Made by a program: the position numbers and the translations under genes. The notes beneath the pieces were generated by a model. That model saw only the letters and a program-made list of their open reading frames with translations, did no database searches and was not told where the DNA came from. Below are positions 35,605 to 43,288 of a stretch of DNA of 64,000 nucleotides, one piece after another; within the stretch, counting starts at the first letter, position 1, and every line of letters begins with the position of its first letter. Source of the stretch: Hyphomicrobium facile (GTDB taxonomy: Bacteria > Pseudomonadota > Alphaproteobacteria > Rhizobiales > Hyphomicrobiaceae); assembly GCF_900116175.1 (NCBI RefSeq), contig NZ_FPCH01000002.1:1240001-1304000 (forward strand), read 5' to 3'.

Positions 35605-36480
35605 ATGGCCAGACCACCAAGAACTAAAGTCGCCGAACCCGCCGCTCGCGGACCCGCTCCCGCGCCCGAAAAGCGGGACGGGCCGATGCGTATCGCCAAA
35701 GCCATGGCGCGCGCCGGGCTGTGCTCTCGCCGCGAAGCCGAGCGCTGGATTGCCGATGGCCGCGTCAGCGTCAACGGCAAGTTGCTCAGAACACCCGCCG
35801 TCGAAGTCAGTCCGAGCGACAAGGTTTTCGTCGACGGCAAACCGCTGCCTTCGGCCGAGCCGCCGCAGCTCTGGCGTTATCATAAGCCGAAAGGCATCGT
35901 CACTACGCATTCCGATCCCGAAGGGCGCCCGACCGTATTCGACAAGATGCCCCCTGAGATGCCGCGCGTCATCTCCGTCGGACGGCTCGATTACAATACC
36001 GAAGGGTTGCTGCTGCTGACCAACGACGGCGCGCTTGCCCGGCATCTGGAGCTGCCCGCGAATGGCTGGGTGCGCCGGTACCGGGTGCGTGCCAAGGGCC
36101 GCGTTACGCCGGCCGACCTTGCCAAGCTCAAGGACGGCATCACGATCGACGGCATCGTCTACGGGCCCGTCGAGGTCATCATCGACAGCGTACAGGGCGC
36201 CAACACCTGGCTGACGATTGCGATCCGCGAAGGGAAAAACCGCGAAGTCAGAAATGTGCTCGCGCACCTCGGGCTGGTCGTGAACCGCCTCATCCGTATT
36301 TCGTTCGGGCCGTTCCAACTTCTCGACCTCGCTCCCGGCGGGGTCGAAGCCGTGCGGCGGCGCATTCTCGTTCAGCAGCTCGGACCCAGGGCTTCCGAAG
36401 CGCTCGGGTTTTCCGAAAGCCAGGCTGACCGCAAGGCGCGGCACGCGCGCGGTAAGGCCGCGAGCGAGGCGGACGATTGA
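35605..36480 (+). CDS. rRNA pseudouridine synthase, RluB/RsuA family
   Basis: The 291-residue protein has an N-terminal S4 RNA-binding domain (MRIAKAMARAGLCSRREAERWIADGRVSVNG) and the catalytic motif GRLDYNTEGLLLLTN with Asp129. REGKNREVRNVLAHLG marks the end of the catalytic domain. RluB acts on 23S rRNA U2605; RsuA and RluE are alternatives and the exact target is not certain. The ATG at 35605 is preferred to a GTG three codons earlier. The stop shares one base with the rsmD start. Confidence 0.9.
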   Translation: MARPPRTKVAEPAARGPAPAPEKRDGPMRIAKAMARAGLCSRREAERWIADGRVSVNGKLLRTPAVEVSPSDKVFVDGKPLPSAEPPQLWRYHKPKGIVTTHSDPEGRPTVFDKMPPEMPRVISVGRLDYNTEGLLLLTNDGALARHLELPANGWVRRYRVRAKGRVTPADLAKLKDGITIDGIVYGPVEVIIDSVQGANTWLTIAIREGKNREVRNVLAHLGLVVNRLIRISFGPFQLLDLAPGGVEAVRRRILVQQLGPRASEALGFSESQADRKARHARGKAASEADD

Positions 36481-37043
36481 TGAGGGTCGTTGCCGGACGG
36501 TTCCGCGGCCGCGCTCTGCAAGCGCCCGAGGACATGAAAATTCGCCCGACGTCGGATCGTGTGCGGGAGAGCCTGTTCAATATTCTCGCGCATGGCATCG
36601 AGAATTTCTCACTCAACGGCGCGCGCGTCATCGATCTTTTCGCCGGCACAGGCGCGCTCGGCATCGAAGCCGTATCGCGCGGCGGCGCCTATTGTCTCTT
36701 CGTTGAAGAGGCGCCTGAGGCCCGGGCGCTCATTCGCACGAATGTTGAAGCGCTCGGGCTGACGGGCGAGACGCGCATCTTCCGCCGCGACGCGACAGAC
36801 CTTGGCCCTGCCGGGAACATGGAGCCGTACGATCTGGCGTTTCTCGATCCGCCCTATGGCAAAGGCTTGGGCGAAAAAGCGCTCGACGCGCTTGCGCAGG
36901 GCAACTGGCTGAAGCCCGGTGCGATCGCGGTGCTCGAAGAACGCGCGGGCGTGCCGCTGACGTTCTCTGACGGCTTCACGGTTCTCGACGCCCGCACGTA
37001 CGGCGACACCGAGATTACGATCCTGAGGTTCGGCAAAGCTTAA
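36480..37043 (+). CDS. rsmD: 16S rRNA m2G966 methyltransferase
   Basis: RsmD methylates G966 of 16S rRNA using S-adenosylmethionine. The 187 residues include the SAM-binding motif DLFAGTGALG at 52-61 and the catalytic DPPY at 123-126. It is coupled to the rluB-like gene through a TGATG junction, pairing two rRNA modification genes. Its TAA overlaps the stop codon of the convergent transporter gene in a TTAA. Confidence 0.94.
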   Translation: MRVVAGRFRGRALQAPEDMKIRPTSDRVRESLFNILAHGIENFSLNGARVIDLFAGTGALGIEAVSRGGAYCLFVEEAPEARALIRTNVEALGLTGETRIFRRDATDLGPAGNMEPYDLAFLDPPYGKGLGEKALDALAQGNWLKPGAIAVLEERAGVPLTFSDGFTVLDARTYGDTEITILRFGKA

Positions 37044-38368
37044 GATGGGGCGGACGGCCGCCAGCCGCTCGCGCCGAAATACAAAATGTACAGATAGCTC
37101 GGGACGACAAGCAGCGCATACGCGAGCTGGAAGTCGACGTGCTCTTTCAATAGCCCGAACGCATACGGCATCAGCGCGCCGCCGCAGATGGCCATGATCA
37201 AGAGCGCCGACCCCGTTTCGGTTTGCGCGCCGAGCCCCCGTATCGCGAGTGGAAAGATCGCGGGCCACATCATCGCATTGGCGAAGCCGAGAGCGGCGAT
37301 GAATGCGACCGAGGCGTATCCCGTCGTGAGGTAAGCGCCAATCGTCAGCACGACGCCCAGCGCCGCCGAGACGGCGAGATACGTTTGCTGCGAGAAGACG
37401 CGCGGAATGACGAGCAGACCGGCGACATAGCCGACAAGCATCGCGAAGAGCGTGCACGAGGTGAACAGTCGCGTTGCGTCGAGCGGCAGTCCGAAGCCCG
37501 CTCCATAGAGACCGATCGCGTCGGCTGCCATCACCTCGACGCCGACGTAGAGGAAGAGGCAGAGCACGCCGAGCCAGAGGTGCGGAAACGCGAATATGCC
37601 CGATGCCGGATGCTCGTCGATGTGATCACGGCCGTCGGCGGGCGTGGTTCTGAGATCGGGCAACCCTGAGCTTACGATCCATATGCCGAGCATCGCGAGC
37701 AATGCCGCCATCAGCATGTAGGGCGCGTGCACGCGGGCGGCGAAAGCATCGAGCATTGCTTCGCGGGCCTCAGCGGTTGGTGTGGTCGCCACGTCAGCCT
37801 CGAAGCTATCGACGCCCTTCAGCACCAGCGCCGCGAACACGAAGGGTGCGAGAAAGCCCGCGAACTTGTGACAGATGCCCATGAGAGCGACGCGGCGCGC
37901 GGCTGTCTCATGCGGGCCGAGGATGCACACGTAGGGGTTGGACGCCGTCTGCAGAAGCGACAGCCCGGCTCCTATGACGAAGAGGCCCGCGAGCGCGCCG
38001 GAATATTGGCGCATCGTCGTGAACTCGCCGAATAGGACCGAGCCGATGGCCATCACGAAGAGACCGATCGCCATGCCTTGCTTCATGCCCGTTCGACGCA
38101 AAATTGCGGACGCGGGCAGCGCCAGGAAGAAATACGAGAGATAGAACGCCATCGGCACGAGGAAGGCGTTCACGTCGTCGAGGTTGAACGCGAGCTTGAC
38201 AAAGGTGATCAACGGCCCGTTGAGCCACGTCACAAAGCCGAAGATGAAGAAAAGCACGCCGATGGCGATGACGCCGCCCGTTTCGTCCGCTGGGGTCCGA
38301 AGGCTCTGTGAGCTCAACGCAGGCTCTGGCAACGGCTTAATCCTAAGTCGGACCAATCTGGAAACCAC
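37040..38368 (-). CDS. FucP-like sugar MFS transporter
   Basis: This is a 12-helix major facilitator related to the FucP/GluP sugar-proton symporters. The family stretch LQTASNPYVCILGPHETAARRVALMGICHKFAGFLAPF lies near residue 145, and the first helix GVIAIGVLFFIFGFVTWLNGPLI carries the conserved N. The start is uncertain: I give a GTG at 38368, but an in-frame start at 38449 or one further inside is possible, since the first helix begins about 30 residues in. The stop overlaps that of rsmD by four bases. The sugar is not predictable. Confidence 0.8.
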   Translation of the reverse strand: MVSRLVRLRIKPLPEPALSSQSLRTPADETGGVIAIGVLFFIFGFVTWLNGPLITFVKLAFNLDDVNAFLVPMAFYLSYFFLALPASAILRRTGMKQGMAIGLFVMAIGSVLFGEFTTMRQYSGALAGLFVIGAGLSLLQTASNPYVCILGPHETAARRVALMGICHKFAGFLAPFVFAALVLKGVDSFEADVATTPTAEAREAMLDAFAARVHAPYMLMAALLAMLGIWIVSSGLPDLRTTPADGRDHIDEHPASGIFAFPHLWLGVLCLFLYVGVEVMAADAIGLYGAGFGLPLDATRLFTSCTLFAMLVGYVAGLLVIPRVFSQQTYLAVSAALGVVLTIGAYLTTGYASVAFIAALGFANAMMWPAIFPLAIRGLGAQTETGSALLIMAICGGALMPYAFGLLKEHVDFQLAYALLVVPSYLYILYFGASGWRPSAPS

Positions 38369-38582
38369 GAGTACTGTCGAATTCCCCCGGAAATCGTCGC
38401 CCGGACGACATGGCGGCGACGCCCGGTCGCAGGCAAAGCCTACCTGCACACCGCGAATTTACTCAGATTATTTTGATTCCTCTCGCCCCGCGTACTATGT
38501 CCAAGGTGCAAAAAGGGTGCTTGACGAAAGTATACTTTTTTGACCAACTAACGCCAGATAACACCTACTGGGTGTCCGATGC

Positions 38583-38599
38583 CGGGGCCTTGAACCCCG
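38583..38599 (+). other. Small GC hairpin just before bfd
   Basis: CGGGG and CCCCG (38583-38587, 38595-38599) form a five-base stem with a seven-base loop, followed by TTT. It ends 17 bases before the bfd start codon and may influence ribosome access or act as an attenuator. The effect cannot be judged from sequence. Confidence 0.35.
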
Positions 38600-38616
38600 T
38601 TTGATTGGAGCCGAAA

Positions 38617-38952
38617 TTGATCGTCTGCTCGTGCGCCGTAATATCTGACCGCGATATCGATATCGCCGTCTCCGAAATCATGAGCGCGGGCCCCGGCCTT
38701 TTGCCGACGCCAGGCGTTGTATTCCGGCACCTCAACAAAAAGATGAACTGCTGCACGTGTGCGCCTGTAACGGTCGCGGTCATTTATGAGGCCATGGACC
38801 GCTTAGAGAAGACGACACGCGTTTGTCCGTTCGTTCTCGCTGAAGCACGCGCGAAACTCATCCGCATCGAAGAACGCCGGATGCAGCGCCAGAACCGCAT
38901 CAATGCGGAAATCGCTCGGCGGGGCCGGCAGCCACGTCGCGCCATCGCGTAG
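38617..38952 (+). CDS. bfd: Bacterioferritin-associated ferredoxin with a basic tail
   Basis: Bfd is a [2Fe-2S] protein that donates electrons to bacterioferritin so that stored iron can be released. Cluster ligands are Cys4, Cys6, Cys45 and Cys48 (IVCSC and NCCTC). The domain ends near residue 65; the remaining 45 residues are highly charged (IRIEERRMQRQNRINAEIARRGRQPRR). Typical Bfd is 60-70 residues, so the tail is unusual. I choose the TTG at 38617 because GGAG stands six bases before it. bfr follows 145 bases later on the same strand. Confidence 0.82.
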   Translation: MIVCSCAVISDRDIDIAVSEIMSAGPGLLPTPGVVFRHLNKKMNCCTCAPVTVAVIYEAMDRLEKTTRVCPFVLAEARAKLIRIEERRMQRQNRINAEIARRGRQPRRAIA

Positions 38953-38979
38953 GACTCTGAAAAACTTTATCTATTCATC

Positions 38980-38999
38980 TTCCGCCTAACTTGGCGGAA
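38980..38999 (+). terminator. Hairpin between bfd and bfr
   Basis: TTCCGCC and GGCGGAA form a perfect seven-base stem with a six-base loop, 27 bases after the bfd stop. No T-run follows, so termination would be partial. It would separate bfd from the bfr promoter region. Confidence 0.4.
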
Positions 39000-39039
39000 A
39001 GCCTCTAGTTAAGCCCGCTCTAATCCGCTACTTGTCTAC

Positions 39040-39056
39040 TTTAGAATGCTTCTGGA
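39040..39056. promoter_or_regulatory. Candidate Irr box upstream of bfr
   Basis: TTTAGAATGCTTCTGGA matches the Irr-binding (ICE) consensus TTTAGAAnnnTTCTAAA at 12 of 14 defined positions. It lies 41 bases before the bfr ATG. In Rhizobiales, Irr represses bacterioferritin genes under low iron, so both the match and the target fit. Confidence 0.65.
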
Positions 39057-39097
39057 CTTCGAGGCCAGGAGTGTGAGGCAGATTTTTGGAGCGGCAC

Positions 39098-39583
39098 ATG
39101 AAGGGCAACGACGAAGTCATCACCCGGTTGAACGAGGCACTGAAACTCGAACTGGGTGCTGTAAACCAATATTGGTTGCACTTCCGGCTTCTCGATAACT
39201 GGGGCTACAAAAAGCTCGCCAAGAAAGAGCGCAAAGAATCCATCGAGGAAATGCACCATGCCGATCGGCTGATCGATCGCATCATCTTCCTCGAAGGTCA
39301 TCCGAACCTGCAGTACGTCGCGCCGCTGATGATCGGCGAGAACATCAAGGAAGTTCTCGAGTGCGATCTCAAAGGTGAGAACATCGCCCGCGACTACTAT
39401 AAGACGTCGCGCGAGATTTGCTTCAACCTTGGCGATTACGTGTCGATGATGTTGTTCGACGAACTGCTGAAGGACGAGGAGAGCCACATCGATTTCCTCG
39501 AGACGCAGCTCGAGCTTCTGAATTCGATCGGCGTCGCGCTTTACAGCCAGCTCAATGCCGAGAGCGGCGACGAGTCGGAGTGA
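39098..39583 (+). CDS. bfr: Bacterioferritin
   Basis: Bacterioferritin forms a 24-subunit haem-containing shell that oxidises and stores iron. All ferroxidase ligands are present at E. coli numbering: Glu18, Glu51, His54, Glu94, Glu127 and His130. The haem ligand Met52 is also present. The 161-residue length is normal. The ATG at 39098 has GGAG six bases upstream. It pairs with bfd for iron release and has a candidate Irr site in its leader. Confidence 0.97.
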   Translation: MKGNDEVITRLNEALKLELGAVNQYWLHFRLLDNWGYKKLAKKERKESIEEMHHADRLIDRIIFLEGHPNLQYVAPLMIGENIKEVLECDLKGENIARDYYKTSREICFNLGDYVSMMLFDELLKDEESHIDFLETQLELLNSIGVALYSQLNAESGDESE

Positions 39584-39599
39584 TTGGATTGTATTTGAT

Positions 39600-39682
39600 G
39601 TCATCCTCGGGCTTGTCCCGAGGATCCATCGATCCACCAGTCCCGTAGCGAAATGGATCCTCGGCCTAAAGCCGAGGATGAC
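39600..39682. repeat. Bipartite palindromic element, copy 2
   Basis: This 83-base element starts with GTCATC and ends with GATGAC. Stem one is ATCCTCGGG/CCCGAGGAT (39603-39625) and stem two ATCCTCGGC/GCCGAGGAT (39657-39679), both perfect nine-base stems. A partial extra half, GGCCGAGGATGA, follows at about 39695. It lies between the convergent bfr and mutL genes. Confidence 0.8.
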
Positions 39683-39734
39683 AAATATCCCTTAGGCCGA
39701 GGATGAAAAACATCCTACGCGGGGCCTAGGGGCT

Positions 39735-41567
39735 TTACCTCCGCCCGAACAGGCGCTCGATGTCGGTAAGCTTCAGCGCCACGTATGTCGGGCGGCCGTG
39801 GTTGCACTGGCCCGAATAGGGCGTCGCCTCCATCTGGCGCAGCAGCGCGTTCATCTCTTCCACCGTCAGCCTGCGTCCCGAGCGGACGCTCCCGTGGCAA
39901 GCCATGCGTGACGCCACGCTGTCGAGGCGGTCCTTCAGCGCCCGCGCCGTGCCGTCGCTGCGAAGCTCCGCTGCGAGATCCTTGACGAGACCTTCGACGT
40001 CCGTTTCGCCGAGGAGTGCCGGAACCTCGCGAACTGCGACCGCACCTTCCCCAAAGCTTTCGATCACGAGGCCAAGCTCCGTCAGCTCGTCGCTGCGCGC
40101 GACGAGCGTGACCGCGTCATCATCGTCGAGTTCGACAATGGCCGGGATCAGAAGTCCTTGCCGCGCGACGCCGCCATCGGCGAGCGCCGCCTTGAGCTTC
40201 TCGTAGACGAGGCGTTCGTGCGCCGCGTGCTGATCGACGATAACAAGGCCGTCACGCGTCTGGGCAACGATATAGTTTTCGTGGACTTGTGCTCTGACGG
40301 CGCCGAGCGGCTTGTCGACGGTCTCGCCCGCCGCCGGCTCGGCAAACGTTCGCGCGTCCGCGCTCGGTGCATCGAACACGGCAAACGGCGTCTGCGCACC
40401 TTCCGCAAAGCCCGTTCCTGACAAGGCTGGCGCGGGGCGCGGCGGCGCCCATTGGTAAGCGGCGTCCGATGAAGGTGGCGGAGACATTGCCGCGCTCGGC
40501 AAGATGCCTGCTGCAAAGCTTTCGACCGTCAGCACACCGCCTTGCGCGGACGCTCTATGACCGGCTGTCGCGAGGGCATCGGAAAGCGCCCGCACCATCA
40601 GCGCGCGTACGCGCCCGGCGTCGCGAAACCGAACCTCCGCCTTGGCGGGATGGACGTTCACGTCGACGTCTGACGGCGCGACATCGAGAAACAGCGCGAG
40701 AAGCGGTGAGCGGCCACGCGGGATGAGATCGCCGTAAGCGGCGCGGACGGCGCCTATCAGTAGCTTGTCCTTCACCGGACGGCCATTGACGAAAAGGAAC
40801 TGCTGCGTGCTGTCCTGCCGGTGAAGCGTCGGCAGCCCGGCGAAGCCGAACACGCGCATCGGCGCGGACGCTCCGCTTCCTGCACCCGATACTTCGAGCG
40901 CATCATCCATGAACTCGCGCCCCATAATGGCGCCGATGCGTTCGAGCCACGCGGCGGAGGAGCGATCGCCGCGCGCGAATACCGCCGGCTTCTTTTCGCC
41001 CGTCTGCAACGTAAAGCCGATATCGGGGTGGGCCATCGCGAGGCGGCGCACGACGTCTGTCACCGCCATGGCTTCGGCGCGTTCAGACTTCAGGAATTTG
41101 AGGCGGGCGGGGGTCGCGGAAAAAAGATCGCGCACTTCGACGACCGTGCCGCGATTGACGGCGGCCGGGCCGACCGGTGCTTTCGATCCGCGTGTGACGG
41201 TGACGGCCGCGCCCTGGTTCGCATCCGCAGGCCGCGACCGGATTTCGAGGCGGGCGATGGAGCCGATGGACGGCAGGGCTTCGCCGCGGAAGCCGAGACA
41301 GCGAATGTCGAAGAGATCTTCTTCATCGAGCTTCGAGGTTGCGTGACGCTCGACGGCGAGGACGAGATCGTCCGGCGTCATGCCGGAGCCGTCGTCCGTC
41401 ACGCGGATGAGCGACAGGCCACCGCCCGAGATAACGATCTCGATCTGCGTCGCGCCGGCGTCTATCGCGTTTTCGACGAGTTCCTTGACGACGCTCGCCG
41501 GACGTTCAACGACTTCGCCCGCCGCGATGCGGTTGACCGTCTCTGGCGAAAGCTGCCGGATCGCCAC
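39735..41567 (-). CDS. mutL: DNA mismatch repair protein MutL with endonuclease motif
   Basis: MutL links mismatch recognition by MutS to strand incision. The 610 residues have the GHKL ATPase motifs (VENAIDAGA, DDGSGM, RGEALPSI) and a C-terminal domain containing DQHAAHERLVYE, which fits the DQHA(x)2E(x)4E endonuclease motif, and CNHGRPT. MutL of this type makes its own nicks, as expected in bacteria without MutH. The start is a GTG. It ends 23 bases before the pgi end on the same strand and could be transcribed with pgi. Confidence 0.95.
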   Translation of the reverse strand: MAIRQLSPETVNRIAAGEVVERPASVVKELVENAIDAGATQIEIVISGGGLSLIRVTDDGSGMTPDDLVLAVERHATSKLDEEDLFDIRCLGFRGEALPSIGSIARLEIRSRPADANQGAAVTVTRGSKAPVGPAAVNRGTVVEVRDLFSATPARLKFLKSERAEAMAVTDVVRRLAMAHPDIGFTLQTGEKKPAVFARGDRSSAAWLERIGAIMGREFMDDALEVSGAGSGASAPMRVFGFAGLPTLHRQDSTQQFLFVNGRPVKDKLLIGAVRAAYGDLIPRGRSPLLALFLDVAPSDVDVNVHPAKAEVRFRDAGRVRALMVRALSDALATAGHRASAQGGVLTVESFAAGILPSAAMSPPPSSDAAYQWAPPRPAPALSGTGFAEGAQTPFAVFDAPSADARTFAEPAAGETVDKPLGAVRAQVHENYIVAQTRDGLVIVDQHAAHERLVYEKLKAALADGGVARQGLLIPAIVELDDDDAVTLVARSDELTELGLVIESFGEGAVAVREVPALLGETDVEGLVKDLAAELRSDGTARALKDRLDSVASRMACHGSVRSGRRLTVEEMNALLRQMEATPYSGQCNHGRPTYVALKLTDIERLFGRR

Positions 41568-41590
41568 CCCGTCCCCCCCACGATAAGCGC

Positions 41591-42946
41591 TTAGGCGCCT
41601 TTCGCGAGGCGCTCCTTCGTCAAGATTTTCGCAAGCTCGACGGCCGGCTGATCGAATGGATCGACGCCCAGCAGGCGGCCCGCGAGAATCGTTTCGATCA
41701 TAAAGTGCATCGCCAGCGCGCCGATGGTTTTTTCGTCGAGTTTTGCAATGTCTATTGTTCGCACCGGCCGCCCGGCGCGGGCCAGCGCCTCAGGAACGGC
41801 ATGCGATTGGGCGGAGACGATATCGCCGACGGTGTGGCCGCCGAGCATATCGGCGCCAGCGATGCGCGCGAGGTCGGGATCGATTCGCGGGCCAACGCCC
41901 TGGCTCGCAACGCGAACGACCGTCAGATAATGGTCGCGCGGGCCGTCCATGAAGAGCTGCAGCTGGCTGTGCTGATCGAGCGGACCGAGTGCGCCCAACG
42001 GCGTCGTGCCTTCCCCGCCCTTGCCCAGGCTTTCCGCCCAAAGTTGTACGAACCAAGCGGCGAGGCGTCCGAGCCTGTCGGCATACGGCATCATGACGAG
42101 CGTCGAGATGCCCTTCTCTTTCGAAAGCGCAACTGCGGTCGCGGCTCCAACGGCGGGTGCGAAGTCTTGCGGCCCACTGGATTCGAGCAGCGCATCGACG
42201 ACGCCCTTGGCGCCCGCACGAATGGCGCGGGGATCGAGGCCGCGCGCGATGGCTGGCATCAGGCCGACGTTGGTCAAGCATGAGAAGCGGCCGCCGATGC
42301 CGGTGTGATGCTCGAGCATCGGAATGGAGAACTTCGAGAACAGCGTTCTGAGGCCGTTCGCTTTGCCGGGTTTGTCGGGCTCGGTGATGCCGAGGAAGAG
42401 TTTCGGGATCTCGGCTTCGAGACCTGCCGCTTTGACGGCTGTCAGCGCCGCGATGGCCTGCGCCAGCGTCTCCGCAGTGCCGCCGGACTTCGACGTCACG
42501 ACGAAACGCGTGGTTGGAAGATCGAGCGACTGGAGGACGCTCTGCAGCGTGCCGCCGTCGAGGTTGGCGTAGAAGCGGGTGCGGGGCCTGTTGCGCTGGC
42601 CGGGCAAAGCGACGCCAGCGATATTCCATCCCGCGAATTGGGCGAACAATTCGCCGCCGAGACTCGATCCGCCGGTTCCGAAGAACACGATCGTCTTCGC
42701 GCCCTGGCTCAGCCGCGCGTATGCCGCCTCGGCGTCCGCGATATCCTGATCTTCGTCGGCGATCCGAAGAAGCGGGAGCTTGCCGGTGCGATAGTCATCT
42801 TTCAGGGTTTCGACGTGGGGGCCGATGCGATCGAGCCATGCCGAATGCACTGAAGGCGCGAGGCCGTATTCGCCTATCGCGCCTTCGAGGCATCCTGCGA
42901 TGCTCTGCTGAAACGTACGTCCGTCGTGCCGCTGCCCGTCTTGCAT
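41591..42946 (-). CDS. pgi: Glucose-6-phosphate isomerase
   Basis: Pgi interconverts glucose-6-phosphate and fructose-6-phosphate. The 451-residue protein has FFGTGGSSLGG, the sugar-phosphate loop VTSKSGGTAETLA, and the end motif VDPFDQPAVELAK. It is shorter than E. coli Pgi (549) but similar to other compact bacterial forms. It lies upstream of mutL with a 23-base gap. Upstream is a 342-base region filled with palindromic repeats. Confidence 0.93.
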   Translation of the reverse strand: MQDGQRHDGRTFQQSIAGCLEGAIGEYGLAPSVHSAWLDRIGPHVETLKDDYRTGKLPLLRIADEDQDIADAEAAYARLSQGAKTIVFFGTGGSSLGGELFAQFAGWNIAGVALPGQRNRPRTRFYANLDGGTLQSVLQSLDLPTTRFVVTSKSGGTAETLAQAIAALTAVKAAGLEAEIPKLFLGITEPDKPGKANGLRTLFSKFSIPMLEHHTGIGGRFSCLTNVGLMPAIARGLDPRAIRAGAKGVVDALLESSGPQDFAPAVGAATAVALSKEKGISTLVMMPYADRLGRLAAWFVQLWAESLGKGGEGTTPLGALGPLDQHSQLQLFMDGPRDHYLTVVRVASQGVGPRIDPDLARIAGADMLGGHTVGDIVSAQSHAVPEALARAGRPVRTIDIAKLDEKTIGALAMHFMIETILAGRLLGVDPFDQPAVELAKILTKERLAKGA

Positions 42947-43034
42947 CGCCGCTCAACGCTCCTTGGTTCAAATCCGTTCCGGCCTAGCCGATTTCAGATG
43001 GGCGGCCAAGGGCGCATCATTCCGTCCCACAGGC

Positions 43035-43123
43035 GTCATCCCCGCGCAGGCGGGGATCTATCGAAGCAGGCGTTCATAGCGAATGGTGGGCTTGGACGGA
43101 TCCCGGCCTTCGGCCCAGATGAC
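43035..43123. repeat. Bipartite palindromic element, copy 3
   Basis: This 89-base copy has the same parts as that at 9611 in the opposite order: a perfect ATCCCCGC/GCGGGGAT stem (43038-43057) and then an imperfect GATCCCGGCC...GGCC stem, ending GATGAC. The spacer also shares short blocks with copy 1 when reversed, so the two are inverted relatives. Confidence 0.75.
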
Positions 43124-43146
43124 GTTGGAGCACAGCAAACAAAATT

Positions 43147-43234
43147 GTCATCCCGGGCGAGCCCACTTGCGAGACCCGGGACCCACCTTCGTTGCCTGGG
43201 TCCCGGCTCTGCGCTCCGCTCCGGCCGGGATGAC
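43147..43234. repeat. Bipartite palindromic element, copy 4
   Basis: This 88-base copy starts GTCATCCCGGGCGAG and ends CCGGCCGGGATGAC. It has two longer, imperfect stems (CCCGGG-based and CCGGC-based) around a short spacer. It follows copy 3 by 23 bases. Confidence 0.7.
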
Positions 43235-43288
43235 AGGGGATGGGGATGCGACGCCATCCCAGCAGTCGCCGGGATGACGTTCATCGCT

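Larger units (their letters stand above)
42947..43288. other. 342-base repeat-rich intergenic region
   Basis: No gene is supported between pgi and the M16 gene. Most of it consists of two tandem bipartite palindromes (43035-43123 and 43147-43234) and a remnant half (CGCCGGGATGACG near 43267). The left 90 bases should contain the pgi promoter. Confidence 0.7.

Noticed and set aside
38583-38616. Possible tRNA-like fold around the CGGGG hairpin
   Set aside because: There is no acceptor stem, T-arm sequence or cloverleaf; only one short stem is present.
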